Assembly (NCBI GenBank): GCA_035545735.1
Contig: DASZXS010000017.1
Span: 127,961 to 191,960, forward strand
Length of the DNA: 64,000 nt
From: JAJYKC01 sp035545735
GTDB taxonomy: Bacteria > Acidobacteriota > Terriglobia > Bryobacterales > Bryobacteraceae
Direction: 5' to 3'
In this document: piece by piece, positions 18,055 to 27,122 of the stretch
How the letters are laid out: the number at the start of each line of letters is the position of its first letter
How positions within the stretch are numbered: position 1 is the stretch's first letter
The notes under the pieces: model-generated
The model's input: only the letters and a program-made list of their open reading frames with translations
What the model was told of the DNA's origin: nothing
Database searches by the model: none
Made by a program: the position numbers and the translations under genes

Positions 18055-21000
18055 TCAGGCCTTAATGACGATCAACAGGTCCTTCGACTCCACCTTGTCG
18101 CTGATGGCCACAAAGCGCTCGGAGACGATGCCGGAGATGGGCGCGTAGATGGTGGATTGCATTTTCATGGCTTCCATCACCAGCAGCCGGTCACCCTTCT
18201 CCACTCTTTGTCCCACTTCGACGGCGATGCTCGAAATCGCGCCGGGGATGGGCGCTCCCACCTGTCCGGGCTCGCTCGGGTCGGCTTTGGGGCGCGCGGG
18301 TTCCGCCGCCTGCAGCGCTCTGTCGCGGATGGTGACTTCGCGAGGCTGGCCGTTCAATTCGAAGAAGATGGTGCGAGTGCCATCCGGCTGGGGCTCGCTC
18401 GCCGTGAGGAACTTGACGATTAGCGTCTTACCAGGCTCCAGTTCCACGGTAACTTCCTCGCCGCGATCGAGGCCGTAGAAGAACTGCGGGGTCGGCAGGA
18501 CCTCGAGATTCCCATACGCGGAACGCGCCTTCGAAAACTTGAGAAACACGTCCGGGTACATGAGGTAACTCAACAAATCGGTCCGGGTGACTTTATGTCC
18601 GGCCTTTTTCTCGAGCAACGCTTCGGTCTCCTCAAAATCGACCGGCGGAAGCAAAGCGCCGGGACGCCCGGTCTGGGGCTTCGCACCGTGGAGCACCACC
18701 TCCTGGAGATGGGGCGGCCATCCGCCCTCCGGCTCTCCGAGCGAGCCCGAGAACATCTCGACCACCGAATTTGGCAGCGTCAAGCTGTTGTCCGCGCCTA
18801 GATTCTCCAGATCCTTCACGGTCATGTCGTGGCTCACCAGAAAGATCGCGAGGTCGCCGACAACTTTGCTCGAAGGAGTCACCTTGATGATGTCGCCGAA
18901 TGCGAAATTCACCTCGGCATAGGTGCGCGTGATATCGTGCCAGCGCGGGCCGAGGCCCATGGATTCGGCCTGCGCCCGGAGGTTGGTGTACTGGCCGCCG
19001 GGCATTTCGTGAAGATAGACTTCGGCCGTGCCCGCCGGAGGCGCATCGTCAAACGGCTTGTACCAGGTGCGCACCGTTTCCCAATAATCGGCGCACGTGT
19101 TCAGCGCCCCGAGATCGAGACCCGTGTCGCGTCCGGTGTGATTCAGCGCCGCCACCAGGGAATTCAGATTCGGCTGACTGGTGGTTCCGCTCATGGAGGA
19201 AATGGCCATATCCGCCACATCCACACCGGCTTCGGACGCCTTCAGAACGGACGCCGAATTCACTCCGCTGGTGTCGTGGGTATGGAAGTGGACCGGCAGC
19301 CCCACCTCCTCCCGCAGCACCTGCACCAGGCGGAATGCCGCATACGGCTTACATAAGCCCGCCATGTCCTTGATGCTCAGGATATGCGCGCCCATCTTCT
19401 CCAGCTCTTTCGCCAGGCGGACGTAATATTGCAGTGAATATTTTTCGCGCTTCGGGTCCAGCACGTCGCCGGTGTAGCAGACCGCCGCCTCGCAGATGCG
19501 GTTGGTCTTGCGCACCGCTTCCATCGGCAGCGCCATGTTCGGCAGCCAGTTCAGTGAATCGAATACGCGAAAGATATCGATTCCTTCCAAAGCCGCCTCT
19601 TCGATGAAGGCCGCCACGGCGTTGTCCGGATACGCCGAATACCCCACGGCATTCGACGCGCGAAGAAGCATCTGAAAGCAGATATTCGGAATCGCTTCGC
19701 GCAGGCGGCGGAGGCGCATCCAGGGATCTTCGAGCAGGTACCGCAGGGACACATCGAACGTCGCGCCGCCCCACATCTCCAGGCTGAAAAGGTTATGCAG
19801 GCGATGGGCGACAAAGTTGGCGATCGCCGCCATATCGTGGGTGCGCACGCGCGTCGCCATCAGCGACTGATGGGCGTCGCGGAAGGTGGTGTCGGTGATC
19901 AGCAGCCGCGTTTGATTGCGGGTCCATTCGGCGAATTTTTCCGGTCCCAATTGGTCGAGTAGCTGCCGGGTTCCGGGGGGCGGCGCGCTGGCGTCGTGGC
20001 TGGGGACCTTGGCGGCGCGAATCACGCTTGGCTTCGTTTTTCCCGTTACCTCGGGGTTGCCGTTCACGATCACTTCGCCGAGGTAGCTGAGCAAGCGCGT
20101 TGCGCGGTCGCGTTTGGGGGAGAACTTAAACAGCGCCGGAGTCTCATCCAGAAACGACGTGGTGATGTCTCCCGCCTGAAAACGGGAGTTATTCACCACA
20201 TTTTCGAGAAACGGGATATTCGTCTTCACCCCGCGAATGCGAAACTCACGGAGGCAGCGATCCATGCGCTGGCAGGCCTGTGGGAACTCGCGTCCCCAGG
20301 CGGTCACCTTTACCAGGAGAGAGTCATAGTAAGGCGTGATCACCGCCCCGCCGTAGGCGGAGGCTCCATCCAGGCGGATTCCAAAACCGGCCGGGGAACG
20401 ATACGTGTGAATTTTGCCGTAGTCGGGGACAAAGCCGTTGGCGGGATCTTCCGTCGTGACGCGGCACTGTAGCGCGAATCCGTGCAACGCGACATCCGCT
20501 TGTCGTGGAAGATTCATCTCCGGTCCATGGAGGTTCAAGCCCTGGGCGATCTGAATCTGCGCCCGGACGATATCGATGCCGGTCACCATTTCGGTGACCG
20601 TGTGCTCCACCTGGACGCGTGGATTCACCTCGATGAAGAACCATTCGCCGGAGTCGGCATCCACCAGGAACTCAACGGTCGCCGCGTTGTAATATCCCGC
20701 CGCTTTCGCGAGTTTCACAGCGGCTTCCGTCAGGCCGGCACGGATTTCGGAGGCGAGATGGACCGCCGGCGCGACCTCCACCACCTTCTGGTTGCGCCGC
20801 TGGACCGAGCAATCGCGCTCATAGAGATGGAGCACATTCCCATGACGGTCGGCAAGAATCTGTACTTCGATATGTTTGGCGCGCTTGACGAAGCGCTCCA
20901 GAAACACCGCGTCATTCCCGAACGCGGCGCCGGCTTCCTGGCGCGCCTCTTCCAGCTTTGATACCAGCGAGGACGCATCGGGAACCACTCGCATCCCGCG

Positions 21001-21495
21001 CCCCCCGCCTCCGAAGGCCGCCTTGACGATGAGAGGAAAGCCGATTTTCTGCGCAATCGCCACGGCGTCCTGATCGCGCGTCACCGGCTCGGCGGTTCCT
21101 GGAACCACCGGGATGCCGGCCTTTTGCGCTAACGTCCGGGCAGCCGTCTTGTCGCCCAGCAGGTCCAGCAGATCCGCGCTGGGTCCAATGAAAGTGATGC
21201 CGGCCGCTTCGCAGGCACGCGGCAGAGCGGGGTTTTCGGAAAGAAATCCGTAGCCGGGATGAATGGCGTCGACGCCCTTTTCCGCGGCCAGCGCGACAAT
21301 GCCTTCGACATCGAGGTAAGCCTGCACCGGACCTTTGCCTTCGCCAATGAGATACGCCTCATCAGCCTTGAAGCGATGCAGGCTGAGACGATCCTCCTGG
21401 GAAAAAACCGCTACGGTGCGAATTTTCAGCTCGTTTGCGGCGCGAAGAATGCGGATGGCGACTTCGCCACGGTTCAATGCAAGAAGTTTTTTCAT
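18055..21495 (-). CDS. pyc: Pyruvate carboxylase
   Basis: Biotin enzyme of 1146 residues making oxaloacetate from pyruvate and bicarbonate, the anaplerotic feed of the TCA cycle; full family length. Domains in order: biotin carboxylase (about 1-450, KAAFGGGGRGMRVV and FIEVNPRVQVEHTVTEMVTG), carboxyltransferase (from about residue 530, ITDTTFRDAHQSLMATRVRT), allosteric linker, and biotin carrier domain with the biotinyl-Lys in VMEAMKMQ near residue 1110. ATG at 21495 opens directly into KKLLALNRGEVAIRIL. No strong Shine-Dalgarno is visible. The gene is alone between the HAD gene and the esterase gene on the same strand, 51 bases upstream. Confidence 0.97.
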   Translation of the reverse strand: MKKLLALNRGEVAIRILRAANELKIRTVAVFSQEDRLSLHRFKADEAYLIGEGKGPVQAYLDVEGIVALAAEKGVDAIHPGYGFLSENPALPRACEAAGITFIGPSADLLDLLGDKTAARTLAQKAGIPVVPGTAEPVTRDQDAVAIAQKIGFPLIVKAAFGGGGRGMRVVPDASSLVSKLEEARQEAGAAFGNDAVFLERFVKRAKHIEVQILADRHGNVLHLYERDCSVQRRNQKVVEVAPAVHLASEIRAGLTEAAVKLAKAAGYYNAATVEFLVDADSGEWFFIEVNPRVQVEHTVTEMVTGIDIVRAQIQIAQGLNLHGPEMNLPRQADVALHGFALQCRVTTEDPANGFVPDYGKIHTYRSPAGFGIRLDGASAYGGAVITPYYDSLLVKVTAWGREFPQACQRMDRCLREFRIRGVKTNIPFLENVVNNSRFQAGDITTSFLDETPALFKFSPKRDRATRLLSYLGEVIVNGNPEVTGKTKPSVIRAAKVPSHDASAPPPGTRQLLDQLGPEKFAEWTRNQTRLLITDTTFRDAHQSLMATRVRTHDMAAIANFVAHRLHNLFSLEMWGGATFDVSLRYLLEDPWMRLRRLREAIPNICFQMLLRASNAVGYSAYPDNAVAAFIEEAALEGIDIFRVFDSLNWLPNMALPMEAVRKTNRICEAAVCYTGDVLDPKREKYSLQYYVRLAKELEKMGAHILSIKDMAGLCKPYAAFRLVQVLREEVGLPVHFHTHDTSGVNSASVLKASEAGVDVADMAISSMSGTTSQPNLNSLVAALNHTGRDTGLDLGALNTCADYWETVRTWYKPFDDAPPAGTAEVYLHEMPGGQYTNLRAQAESMGLGPRWHDITRTYAEVNFAFGDIIKVTPSSKVVGDLAIFLVSHDMTVKDLENLGADNSLTLPNSVVEMFSGSLGEPEGGWPPHLQEVVLHGAKPQTGRPGALLPPVDFEETEALLEKKAGHKVTRTDLLSYLMYPDVFLKFSKARSAYGNLEVLPTPQFFYGLDRGEEVTVELEPGKTLIVKFLTASEPQPDGTRTIFFELNGQPREVTIRDRALQAAEPARPKADPSEPGQVGAPIPGAISSIAVEVGQRVEKGDRLLVMEAMKMQSTIYAPISGIVSERFVAISDKVESKDLLIVIKA

Positions 21496-21546
21496 CTGGA
21501 GACGGCGGAACAGGAAAACGGCTTTAATTTTGAGGATAGCGCACGG

Positions 21547-22260
21547 CTAGAAGTGCTTGCCGGCCATACGCAGCCACCAGGGCCAGTCATGTTCGGCGCC
21601 ATCTCCCCAAACATCGAGGTAATGCGGGATTCCTTTCGAGTGCAACAACCCTGAGAAACGCCGGTTTTCGTCGAGCAGGAAGTCTCGCTCTCCCACCGCC
21701 ATCACGATGCTCAGGTGGGCGCGATATTGTTCCAACCGGTCCGGATCCTCCAGGGCTGCGATGTAATCCGGTGGATTCTGCTCGAAGACCGCTGGATCGA
21801 AATAGCTTCCGAGAAAGCGCCGGATACCGAAAGCGCCCCCCAGGGTGATACACCGGCCGAAGAGTTCCGGGTGACGCAGCGCCAGGTTCATCGCGTGATA
21901 TCCGCCCAGGCTTGTTCCGGCAGTCGAAAGGCTGGCGTGCGGGTTCCGGTCCCGGACGAAGGGAACCACTTCCTCAATCAAATACCGTTCATATTGCTGT
22001 TGAAGCTTGAGCTTGCCGGGCGGCTTGCGGCGCTTGTTGTACCAGCTGATCTCGTTGACCGTATCGAGGCAAAAAAGCTGGATTCGCCCCTCTTCCAAGC
22101 GGTCCCGCAGAACGTCCGGCATTCCGCGGTGCTCCCATTCGTAGTGGCTGCCTCCGGACGTCGGGAAAACCAGAAAGGCCTCCCCGGCGTGGCCGAAAGC
22201 AAGAATTTCCATTTCGCGGCGCAGCACCGGGCTGCGCCATTTCGTGTGTTCGCGCTGCAA
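21547..22260 (-). CDS. Alpha/beta-hydrolase esterase
   Basis: Putative esterase of 237 residues, of the esterase-D-like COG4947 type (REHTKWRSPVLRREMEILAFGHAG at the N-terminus is typical). The nucleophile elbow is AGTSLGG (Ser about 116), the Asp is probably in VGERDFLLDENR, and the His in DGAEHDWPWW. There is no signal peptide, so it acts in the cytoplasm. The start is a TTG at 22260 immediately before the conserved N-terminus; no ATG exists in frame. It shares the minus strand with aquaporin (57 bases upstream) and pyc and may be transcribed with either. Confidence 0.85.
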   Translation of the reverse strand: MQREHTKWRSPVLRREMEILAFGHAGEAFLVFPTSGGSHYEWEHRGMPDVLRDRLEEGRIQLFCLDTVNEISWYNKRRKPPGKLKLQQQYERYLIEEVVPFVRDRNPHASLSTAGTSLGGYHAMNLALRHPELFGRCITLGGAFGIRRFLGSYFDPAVFEQNPPDYIAALEDPDRLEQYRAHLSIVMAVGERDFLLDENRRFSGLLHSKGIPHYLDVWGDGAEHDWPWWLRMAGKHF

Positions 22261-22317
22261 GAGTATCTCTGGGAATGTACGAGGGTGAATCTCGTATTCC
22301 AGGATACAGGAAAGCCT

Positions 22318-23010
22318 CTACTCTTCCGCAATCGCGGGATAAACGATCCCGGCAAGCACCGCCCCCACGATGGGCGCCAGCCAGAACAGCCATAACTGTT
22401 CAATGGCCCATCCTCCCACGAAAATCGCCGGGCCCGTGCTACGCGCGGGGTTCACGGACAGATTGGTGACCGGGATGCCGATCAGGTGAATCAGCGTCAA
22501 GCCCAGGCCAATCGGGATGGGTGCGAATCCGGCCGGCGCGCGACGGTCCGTGGATCCCAGAATGATAATCAGGAACATGAACGTCAGCACAACCTCGGCT
22601 ACCAGGCAGGCGACCAGGGAGTACTGACCGGGAGAATGGGCTCCGTAGCCGTTTGAGGCAAACCCGGCGCTGACGTCAAATCCCGCCCGGCCGCTCGCGA
22701 TCACAAACAGGACTCCAGCCGCCGCGATACCGCCCACCACCTGCGCGAGGATATACGGGAGCAGATCCGACAGCGGGAATCTCTTCGCCACCACTAAACC
22801 AATGGAAACCGCCGGGTTTATGTGACAACCGGAGATGTGGCCGATGGTGAATGCCATGGTGAGAAGGGTGAGGCCAAAGGCCAGAGCCACTCCGGCAAAC
22901 CCAATTCCGAAACCCGGAAACGCAGCCGCCAGGACCGCGGCTCCGCAACCACCAAAAACCAGCCAAAACGTGCCCAAGAATTCGGCTAACGCTCTTTTTA
23001 TCAAAGGCAT
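22318..23010 (-). CDS. aqpZ: Aquaporin Z-type water channel
   Basis: Major intrinsic protein of 230 residues with six membrane helices and the two NPA loops: GCHINPAVSIGL and LSVNPARSTGP. The selectivity-filter residues are those of a water channel: Phe in MAFTIGH, His in LTLIHLIG, Thr in PVTNL and Arg in the second NPAR. It therefore should pass water, not glycerol. The ATG at 23010 has an AGAGGA ribosome site about eight bases upstream. The gene is preceded by the long intergenic region up to the RRM gene and likely carries its own promoter there. Confidence 0.94.
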   Translation of the reverse strand: MPLIKRALAEFLGTFWLVFGGCGAAVLAAAFPGFGIGFAGVALAFGLTLLTMAFTIGHISGCHINPAVSIGLVVAKRFPLSDLLPYILAQVVGGIAAAGVLFVIASGRAGFDVSAGFASNGYGAHSPGQYSLVACLVAEVVLTFMFLIIILGSTDRRAPAGFAPIPIGLGLTLIHLIGIPVTNLSVNPARSTGPAIFVGGWAIEQLWLFWLAPIVGAVLAGIVYPAIAEE

Positions 23011-23472
23011 ACCTAATTTCCTCTCTACCTGGAAAGTGAGATGTCTTACTGTTTCATCATCCTACCCGAGAATGCTGCTAAGTGGAAGAAAAAATTACGT
23101 CAGGTTAGTCAGTACTATCAAAAGACGCGAAATTTCACGCCGCTGAAAAGTCTATTTATACTTCTTGCGCACCCCCGGCACCTGCGAGGCGCCCGGGCTA
23201 TTCGCCGATTAGGCCGGATCGTCCGGCACTCTCTCCAGCGAGCGGCCGCGATTCCTCGCGCGCTAATTTTCACAGAGCGCCCGGTAAATTCGGCTCGTTC
23301 CCCAAGCCGCTGACCGCCGATGCCAAAAAAGTTTCATTAACGCTGCCCATGAGTTAGCGTGAAGTTTCATTTGCGGCCTTGGGGCCGGTATGATATTCTC
23401 AAAGCAGCTTTGATGGATCCCATCCAGCAAGCCCGTCCCTCAAATCCGCAACGGAGTTAACAACACCATAGA
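23011..23472. other. Intergenic region between aqpZ and RRM gene
   Basis: 462 bases between divergent genes, visibly more AT-rich near both ends than the genes. A 90-codon open frame at 23041-23313 on the plus strand has no recognisable protein pattern and I do not call it. The region should hold promoters for aqpZ (minus) and the RRM gene (plus). It contains a ten-base direct repeat listed separately. No RNA gene is recognised. Confidence 0.6.
23329..23371. repeat. Paired AAGTTTCATT direct repeat upstream of RRM gene
   Basis: The ten bases AAGTTTCATT occur at 23329-23338 and again at 23362-23371, 33 bases apart, about three helical turns, so both face the same side of DNA. They lie about 100-145 bases before the RRM start and just before a TATGAT/GATATT-like -10 candidate near 23389-23397. 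They could be regulator sites; no regulator can be named. Confidence 0.4.
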
Positions 23473-23883
23473 ATGAGTTTCACCGTATTTCTCGGAAATC
23501 TGCCCGTCTGGGTGACCGCCGACGATATCAAGTCGTGGCTCGCCGCAGAAAACCTTGTCGCCGACGCAATCAAAGTAATCCGCAACCCCGAGACCCAGGA
23601 ATCCAAAGGATTCGCTTTCATCGACGCCCCCAATTCGGAGGAGATGCACTCCATCATCCGCCGTTTCGATCGCGCCCCGCTCGAAGATCGCCTGCTTCGC
23701 GCCAACCCCGCCCAGCCGCCGAAATCGAAGACCTCTCCCAGCGCCCCGCGTACGAATGCTCCCGGTGGCACCGCGCCTGCTGGAATGATTCGCCGTGAAC
23801 GTGGAGGACGAAAGCACAAGCGGCAAGGTGTTTCACAAGGCCGCCAAAGCGCGTTTGCCGAAGAGCTAGCCAAAGCCCTCTAA
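23473..23883 (+). CDS. RRM-domain RNA-binding protein
   Basis: 136 residues. The first 80 form an RNA-recognition motif: RNP2 is VFLGNLP and RNP1 is KGFAFIDA. The rest is a basic Pro/Ser/Arg/Lys-rich tail (GMIRRERGGRKHKRQG) that probably adds nucleic acid contacts. Single-RRM proteins of this sort in cyanobacteria and other phyla are RNA chaperones, often cold-responsive; regulation here is not shown. The ATG at 23473 has GGAG but 16 bases away, a long spacing. The gene stands alone and is followed by a strong hairpin. Confidence 0.92.
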   Translation: MSFTVFLGNLPVWVTADDIKSWLAAENLVADAIKVIRNPETQESKGFAFIDAPNSEEMHSIIRRFDRAPLEDRLLRANPAQPPKSKTSPSAPRTNAPGGTAPAGMIRRERGGRKHKRQGVSQGRQSAFAEELAKAL

Positions 23884-23884
23884 A

Positions 23885-23917
23885 GGCCGCGCTGCCGGTT
23901 GCCCCGGCGACGCGGCC
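23885..23917 (+). terminator. Rho-independent terminator after RRM gene
   Basis: GGCCGCG at 23885-23891 pairs with CGCGGCC at 23911-23917, with an inner GCCGG/CCGGC stem (23894-23898 with 23904-23908) and a five-base loop. A pyrimidine tract CTTTCCCTTCCTGTTTC follows. It begins one base after the RRM stop codon. Confidence 0.7.
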
Positions 23918-24093
23918 CTTTCCCTTCCTGTTTCTCCTCTCCGCTCGCGCTGTATATCCCGCCCGGAAGTTCAGTCTTCCTACATTTCATCCCTTTTCGC
24001 TTCAAGGCCCAGTGCTATACTCTATGGCACTAGAAGGGACCGCCTTCGACGTTCCGGTTCCTACGACACGCCTGGTAATGGGGAGGTTGAGCG

Positions 24094-25143
24094 ATGCGCC
24101 ATCTTTTGTCGCTCCGAATTATTTTCGTTTTGCTAATGGCCGCGACGGGCTATAGCCTGAAGCCATTCGGCTTTTCGGCCTGGATCGCCGCAATCACCGG
24201 CGCTGGCTTGGCCGCGTGCATACTGATCTTCGAGATGGAGGTGCGTAAAATCAGCCTGAAACGCCTGCTGGGCGCGGCGGCCGGTTCGATCCTCGGAATT
24301 TTGGGCGCATTTCTGATCTCTCTCGTGCTCGGCCACGCGATTCCGGGCGATGGAGCCACCGTGCCGTTCCTCCAGCTCTCCGTGGTCCTCTTCATGGCGT
24401 ACGTCGGAATGACGGTTGGCGGCAGTAAGGGCGACAGCTTGAATCTGTCCGCCCTGGGCGGTTTGTTCGGAACCGAAGAGCCCGGACGGAGCACTTTCAA
24501 GGTGCTCGACACCAGCGTGATTATCGACGGCCGCATCGCCGACATCAGCGAGACCGGTTTCCTTGAAGGCACGCTGGCGATTCCGCAATTTGTCCTGCGC
24601 GAATTGCAACTCGTCGCCGACTCGTCGGACTCGATGAAACGCAATCGCGGACGGCGCGGGCTCGATGTCCTGCAGCGCATCCAGAAGATACCCGCCCTCG
24701 ACATCCAAATTATCGAGGACGATTTCCCTAATGTGCGCGAGGTGGATCTGAAGCTAATCGAGCTGGCCAAAGTCCGCCATTGCAAAATCGTCACGAACGA
24801 CTTCAACCTGAACAAAGTGGCGCAGCTTCACGGCGTGGAGGTCCTCAACATCAACGAACTCGCGAACGCCCTGAAGCCGGTGGTGCTCCCCGGCGAAACC
24901 ATGCGCGTTTTCGTGTTGAAGGAAGGGAAAGAGTACAACCAGGGCGTCGCCTATCTGGACGACGGCACGATGGTGGTGGTGGACAACGCGAAAAAACTGA
25001 TCTCGCGCACCATCGACATCACCGTCACGAGCGTTTTGCAAACCACCGCGGGCAAGATGATTTTCGGGCGGTTCGACGAACGGCTCCACATGATTCACGA
25101 AAAGGCGCAAACCGAGCGTGCGCAGCCGGTGGCCCGGGTCTGA
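24094..25143 (+). CDS. PIN-TRAM domain membrane protein (YacL-like)
   Basis: 349 residues: four predicted membrane helices in the first 115 residues, a PIN domain (about 130-245) with acidic metal ligands in KVLDTSVIIDGRIAD, VLRELQL and CKIVTNDFNLN, and a C-terminal TRAM domain (about 270-330, MRVFVLKEGKEYNQGVAYL). PIN domains are Mg-dependent RNases and TRAM binds RNA, so this is probably a membrane-bound RNase of the B. subtilis YacL type; the target RNA is unknown. In many bacteria it lies beside ispD and ispF, as here (ispD starts 47 bases downstream), so it may share their transcript. TATACT at 24016-24021 is a possible -10. Confidence 0.9.
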   Translation: MRHLLSLRIIFVLLMAATGYSLKPFGFSAWIAAITGAGLAACILIFEMEVRKISLKRLLGAAAGSILGILGAFLISLVLGHAIPGDGATVPFLQLSVVLFMAYVGMTVGGSKGDSLNLSALGGLFGTEEPGRSTFKVLDTSVIIDGRIADISETGFLEGTLAIPQFVLRELQLVADSSDSMKRNRGRRGLDVLQRIQKIPALDIQIIEDDFPNVREVDLKLIELAKVRHCKIVTNDFNLNKVAQLHGVEVLNINELANALKPVVLPGETMRVFVLKEGKEYNQGVAYLDDGTMVVVDNAKKLISRTIDITVTSVLQTTAGKMIFGRFDERLHMIHEKAQTERAQPVARV

Positions 25144-25190
25144 CGGTTGCAGTCGCAAACGGCAGTGCGCGATTCTGATTACAGGTTCCG

Positions 25191-25916
25191 ATGAGTAAGG
25201 TTTCTGTCATTCTTCCCGCGGCGGGTCTGGGAACGCGGATGGGCCGGTCCAATCCGGAGCGAACGGGCACCAGCCGGAAGCAGTTCATGCTGCTCGACGG
25301 CTCGCCCATTCTGGTCCATACGATTCGTAAATTTCTTGCGGCGCCGTCGGTGTCGGAGATTCTGATCGCGCTCCGCGGCGAGGACATGGATTGGGCGAAG
25401 GAGCTGATTTACAAAGAATCGCCTTCGAAGCCGGTGCGAGTGGTGGAAGGCGGAGAGTCGCGCCAGCAGTCGGTGGAGAACGCGCTCGCGGCGCTCGATC
25501 CGAGCACTGAAATGGTCGCGGTCCACGACGCGGTAAGGCCGTTCATCGACATTGAAAGTATAGAAAAGGTGATCGCCGCGGCCGCCGAGTCGGGAGCGGC
25601 GATTGTCGGAATCGTACCGGTGGACACCGTAAAACAGGTTCATTTGAACAAGATTCGGGCCACGATCCCGCGCGAACGGCTGGTGCTGGCGCAAACGCCC
25701 CAGGTGTTTCACTACGCGCTGCTGAAGGAGGCCTTCGACAAGGCACGCGAAGACAATTTCACCGGCACGGACGAGTCGAGCCTGGTGGAGCGCCTGGAAA
25801 AAGTGGAGGTGAGCGTGGTGGGCGGCAGCGACCGGAACATCAAGATCACCCGCCACTCCGACATGGACCTGGCGAGGCTCTTTCTGGCGGAAGAAACCGC
25901 GGTGCGCTCCGCCTAG
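25191..25916 (+). CDS. ispD: 2-C-methyl-D-erythritol 4-phosphate cytidylyltransferase
   Basis: Third enzyme of the MEP isoprenoid pathway: transfers CMP from CTP to MEP. 241 residues, normal length. The nucleotide-binding loop is LPAAGLGTRMG with an extra insert RSNPERTG before the conserved RKQF, then VVEGGESRQQSVENAL and AVHDAVRPF, TPQVF and TDESSLVE. It is followed one base later by ispF, which uses the next intermediate but one, so the two are an operon. Cytoplasmic. Confidence 0.96.
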   Translation: MSKVSVILPAAGLGTRMGRSNPERTGTSRKQFMLLDGSPILVHTIRKFLAAPSVSEILIALRGEDMDWAKELIYKESPSKPVRVVEGGESRQQSVENALAALDPSTEMVAVHDAVRPFIDIESIEKVIAAAAESGAAIVGIVPVDTVKQVHLNKIRATIPRERLVLAQTPQVFHYALLKEAFDKAREDNFTGTDESSLVERLEKVEVSVVGGSDRNIKITRHSDMDLARLFLAEETAVRSA

Positions 25917-25917
25917 G

Positions 25918-26400
25918 ATGTCTGAATTGAGAGTGGGCCAGGGATGGGACGTGCATCGTATCGCCCCTGGAAGGCCATTAATACTGGGCGGAGTTACGGT
26001 GCCCTCCGATTTCGGTTTGGAAGGGCACTCCGACGCCGACGTTCTCGCTCACGCGATCACAGACGCCGTGCTGGGAGCCGTCGCGCTCGGCGATATCGGA
26101 ATGCATTTTCCCGACACCGATCCTCGCTGGAAGGGCGCGGACAGCCTGCAATTCCTCGCGCATGCGCTAGCCCTGGCGAGGGAACAAGGTTTCCGGCCGG
26201 TAAACGTCGACAGCACGGTGATTCTGGAGCGCCCCAAGCTGAAGGACTACCGGTCCGCTATTCGTGAGACGCTGGCGGCCGCAATGGACATGCCGGTCGA
26301 CTGCGTGTCTGTGAAGTTCAAGACCGCCGAAAAGGTGGGCCCCGTTGGAGAGGGGCGCTCCGCGGAAGCCCAGGCGATTATTATTCTCGAACGCGGCTGA
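25918..26400 (+). CDS. ispF: 2-C-methyl-D-erythritol 2,4-cyclodiphosphate synthase
   Basis: Fifth MEP-pathway enzyme, forming the cyclic diphosphate; 160 residues, a trimer in the family. The zinc ligands are in GQGWDVHRI and LEGHSDADVLAHAITDA, and the cyclisation site in GDIGMHFPDTDP; KFKTAEKVGPVGEG is the C-terminal signature. ispE, whose step lies between, is not in the window. ATG follows the ispD stop by one base. It converges on the CADD-type gene with seven bases between the stops. Confidence 0.97.
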   Translation: MSELRVGQGWDVHRIAPGRPLILGGVTVPSDFGLEGHSDADVLAHAITDAVLGAVALGDIGMHFPDTDPRWKGADSLQFLAHALALAREQGFRPVNVDSTVILERPKLKDYRSAIRETLAAAMDMPVDCVSVKFKTAEKVGPVGEGRSAEAQAIIILERG

Positions 26401-26407
26401 AACGGCG

Positions 26408-27100
26408 TCAGCAGGAAATGCCGTGGCGGTGGCAGACCCCGGACAGAATCCCCCACAGGGCGTCCAGCGTTTCACGCACCGCTTGCGTCACCACCGGCGC
26501 ATTTTCGTCGTTCACATAGCTTTCGAGGAGATGGCGTTCAACGCTCGAATGCTCGCGGTCCGCTTCTATATGAACGCGGAAATAGGCGAGACTCTCTCCG
26601 TCACGGATGCCGTAAAACGTCTCGAGGCCTCGAATCTTCGATTCCGAGACCGCCGGAATCTGGCTCTCATAGGCGTACAGCGCCGCCAGCGCCTCCGCCG
26701 TGGAGCGGTTCCCGCAAATGTCCCGGAGAGTATTGACCAAATTGGTTGTCTCCGGCCGGGTTTCCGCCGCGCTCACCTCTTCGCGAGTGGTTCCAACTCC
26801 TTCCGCAAAACGAAGCCAAAGTTCCGGGTGATTCGGATCGCCGGCTTCCTCATCGATCAGGTTCGAGAGAATATGACGGCGCGCCGCCGGATCTTCGGTT
26901 CGGGAATGCGCGGCGGAGAGATAGGTGGGAAACGCGCTGACGTGCCGGTAATATTGCCGGGCGTAATCGCGCAACGCGCCGGGGCTCAGCTCGCCACGGT
27001 TCCAGGCCTGATAGAACGGATGCAAGAGCAGACTGCGGGATGCCACAAGAGCGTCAATGTCCGCAAGATGGGCATTGGAAGCGAAAACGGTCGATTGCAT
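26408..27100 (-). CDS. CADD-family p-aminobenzoate synthase-like protein
   Basis: About 230 residues of the heme-oxygenase-like fold related to PqqC/TenA and to Chlamydia CADD, which builds pABA from one of its own tyrosines using a dimetal centre. Counting from the ATG at 27100, all residues I recall for C. trachomatis CADD are present at a constant offset of three: ligands Glu84, His91, Glu145, His177, Asp181 and His184 (the last three in HIEADREHS), Tyr30 and Tyr46 corresponding to Tyr27 and Tyr43, and Lys155 corresponding to Lys152. The gene is 22 bases after the sugar-transport fusion gene and may share its transcript. Role in folate synthesis is inferred; folP is at 10.7 kb. Confidence 0.9.
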   Translation of the reverse strand: MQSTVFASNAHLADIDALVASRSLLLHPFYQAWNRGELSPGALRDYARQYYRHVSAFPTYLSAAHSRTEDPAARRHILSNLIDEEAGDPNHPELWLRFAEGVGTTREEVSAAETRPETTNLVNTLRDICGNRSTAEALAALYAYESQIPAVSESKIRGLETFYGIRDGESLAYFRVHIEADREHSSVERHLLESYVNDENAPVVTQAVRETLDALWGILSGVCHRHGISC

Positions 27101-27122
27101 GAGGATATGGTAGCGCGACCGA

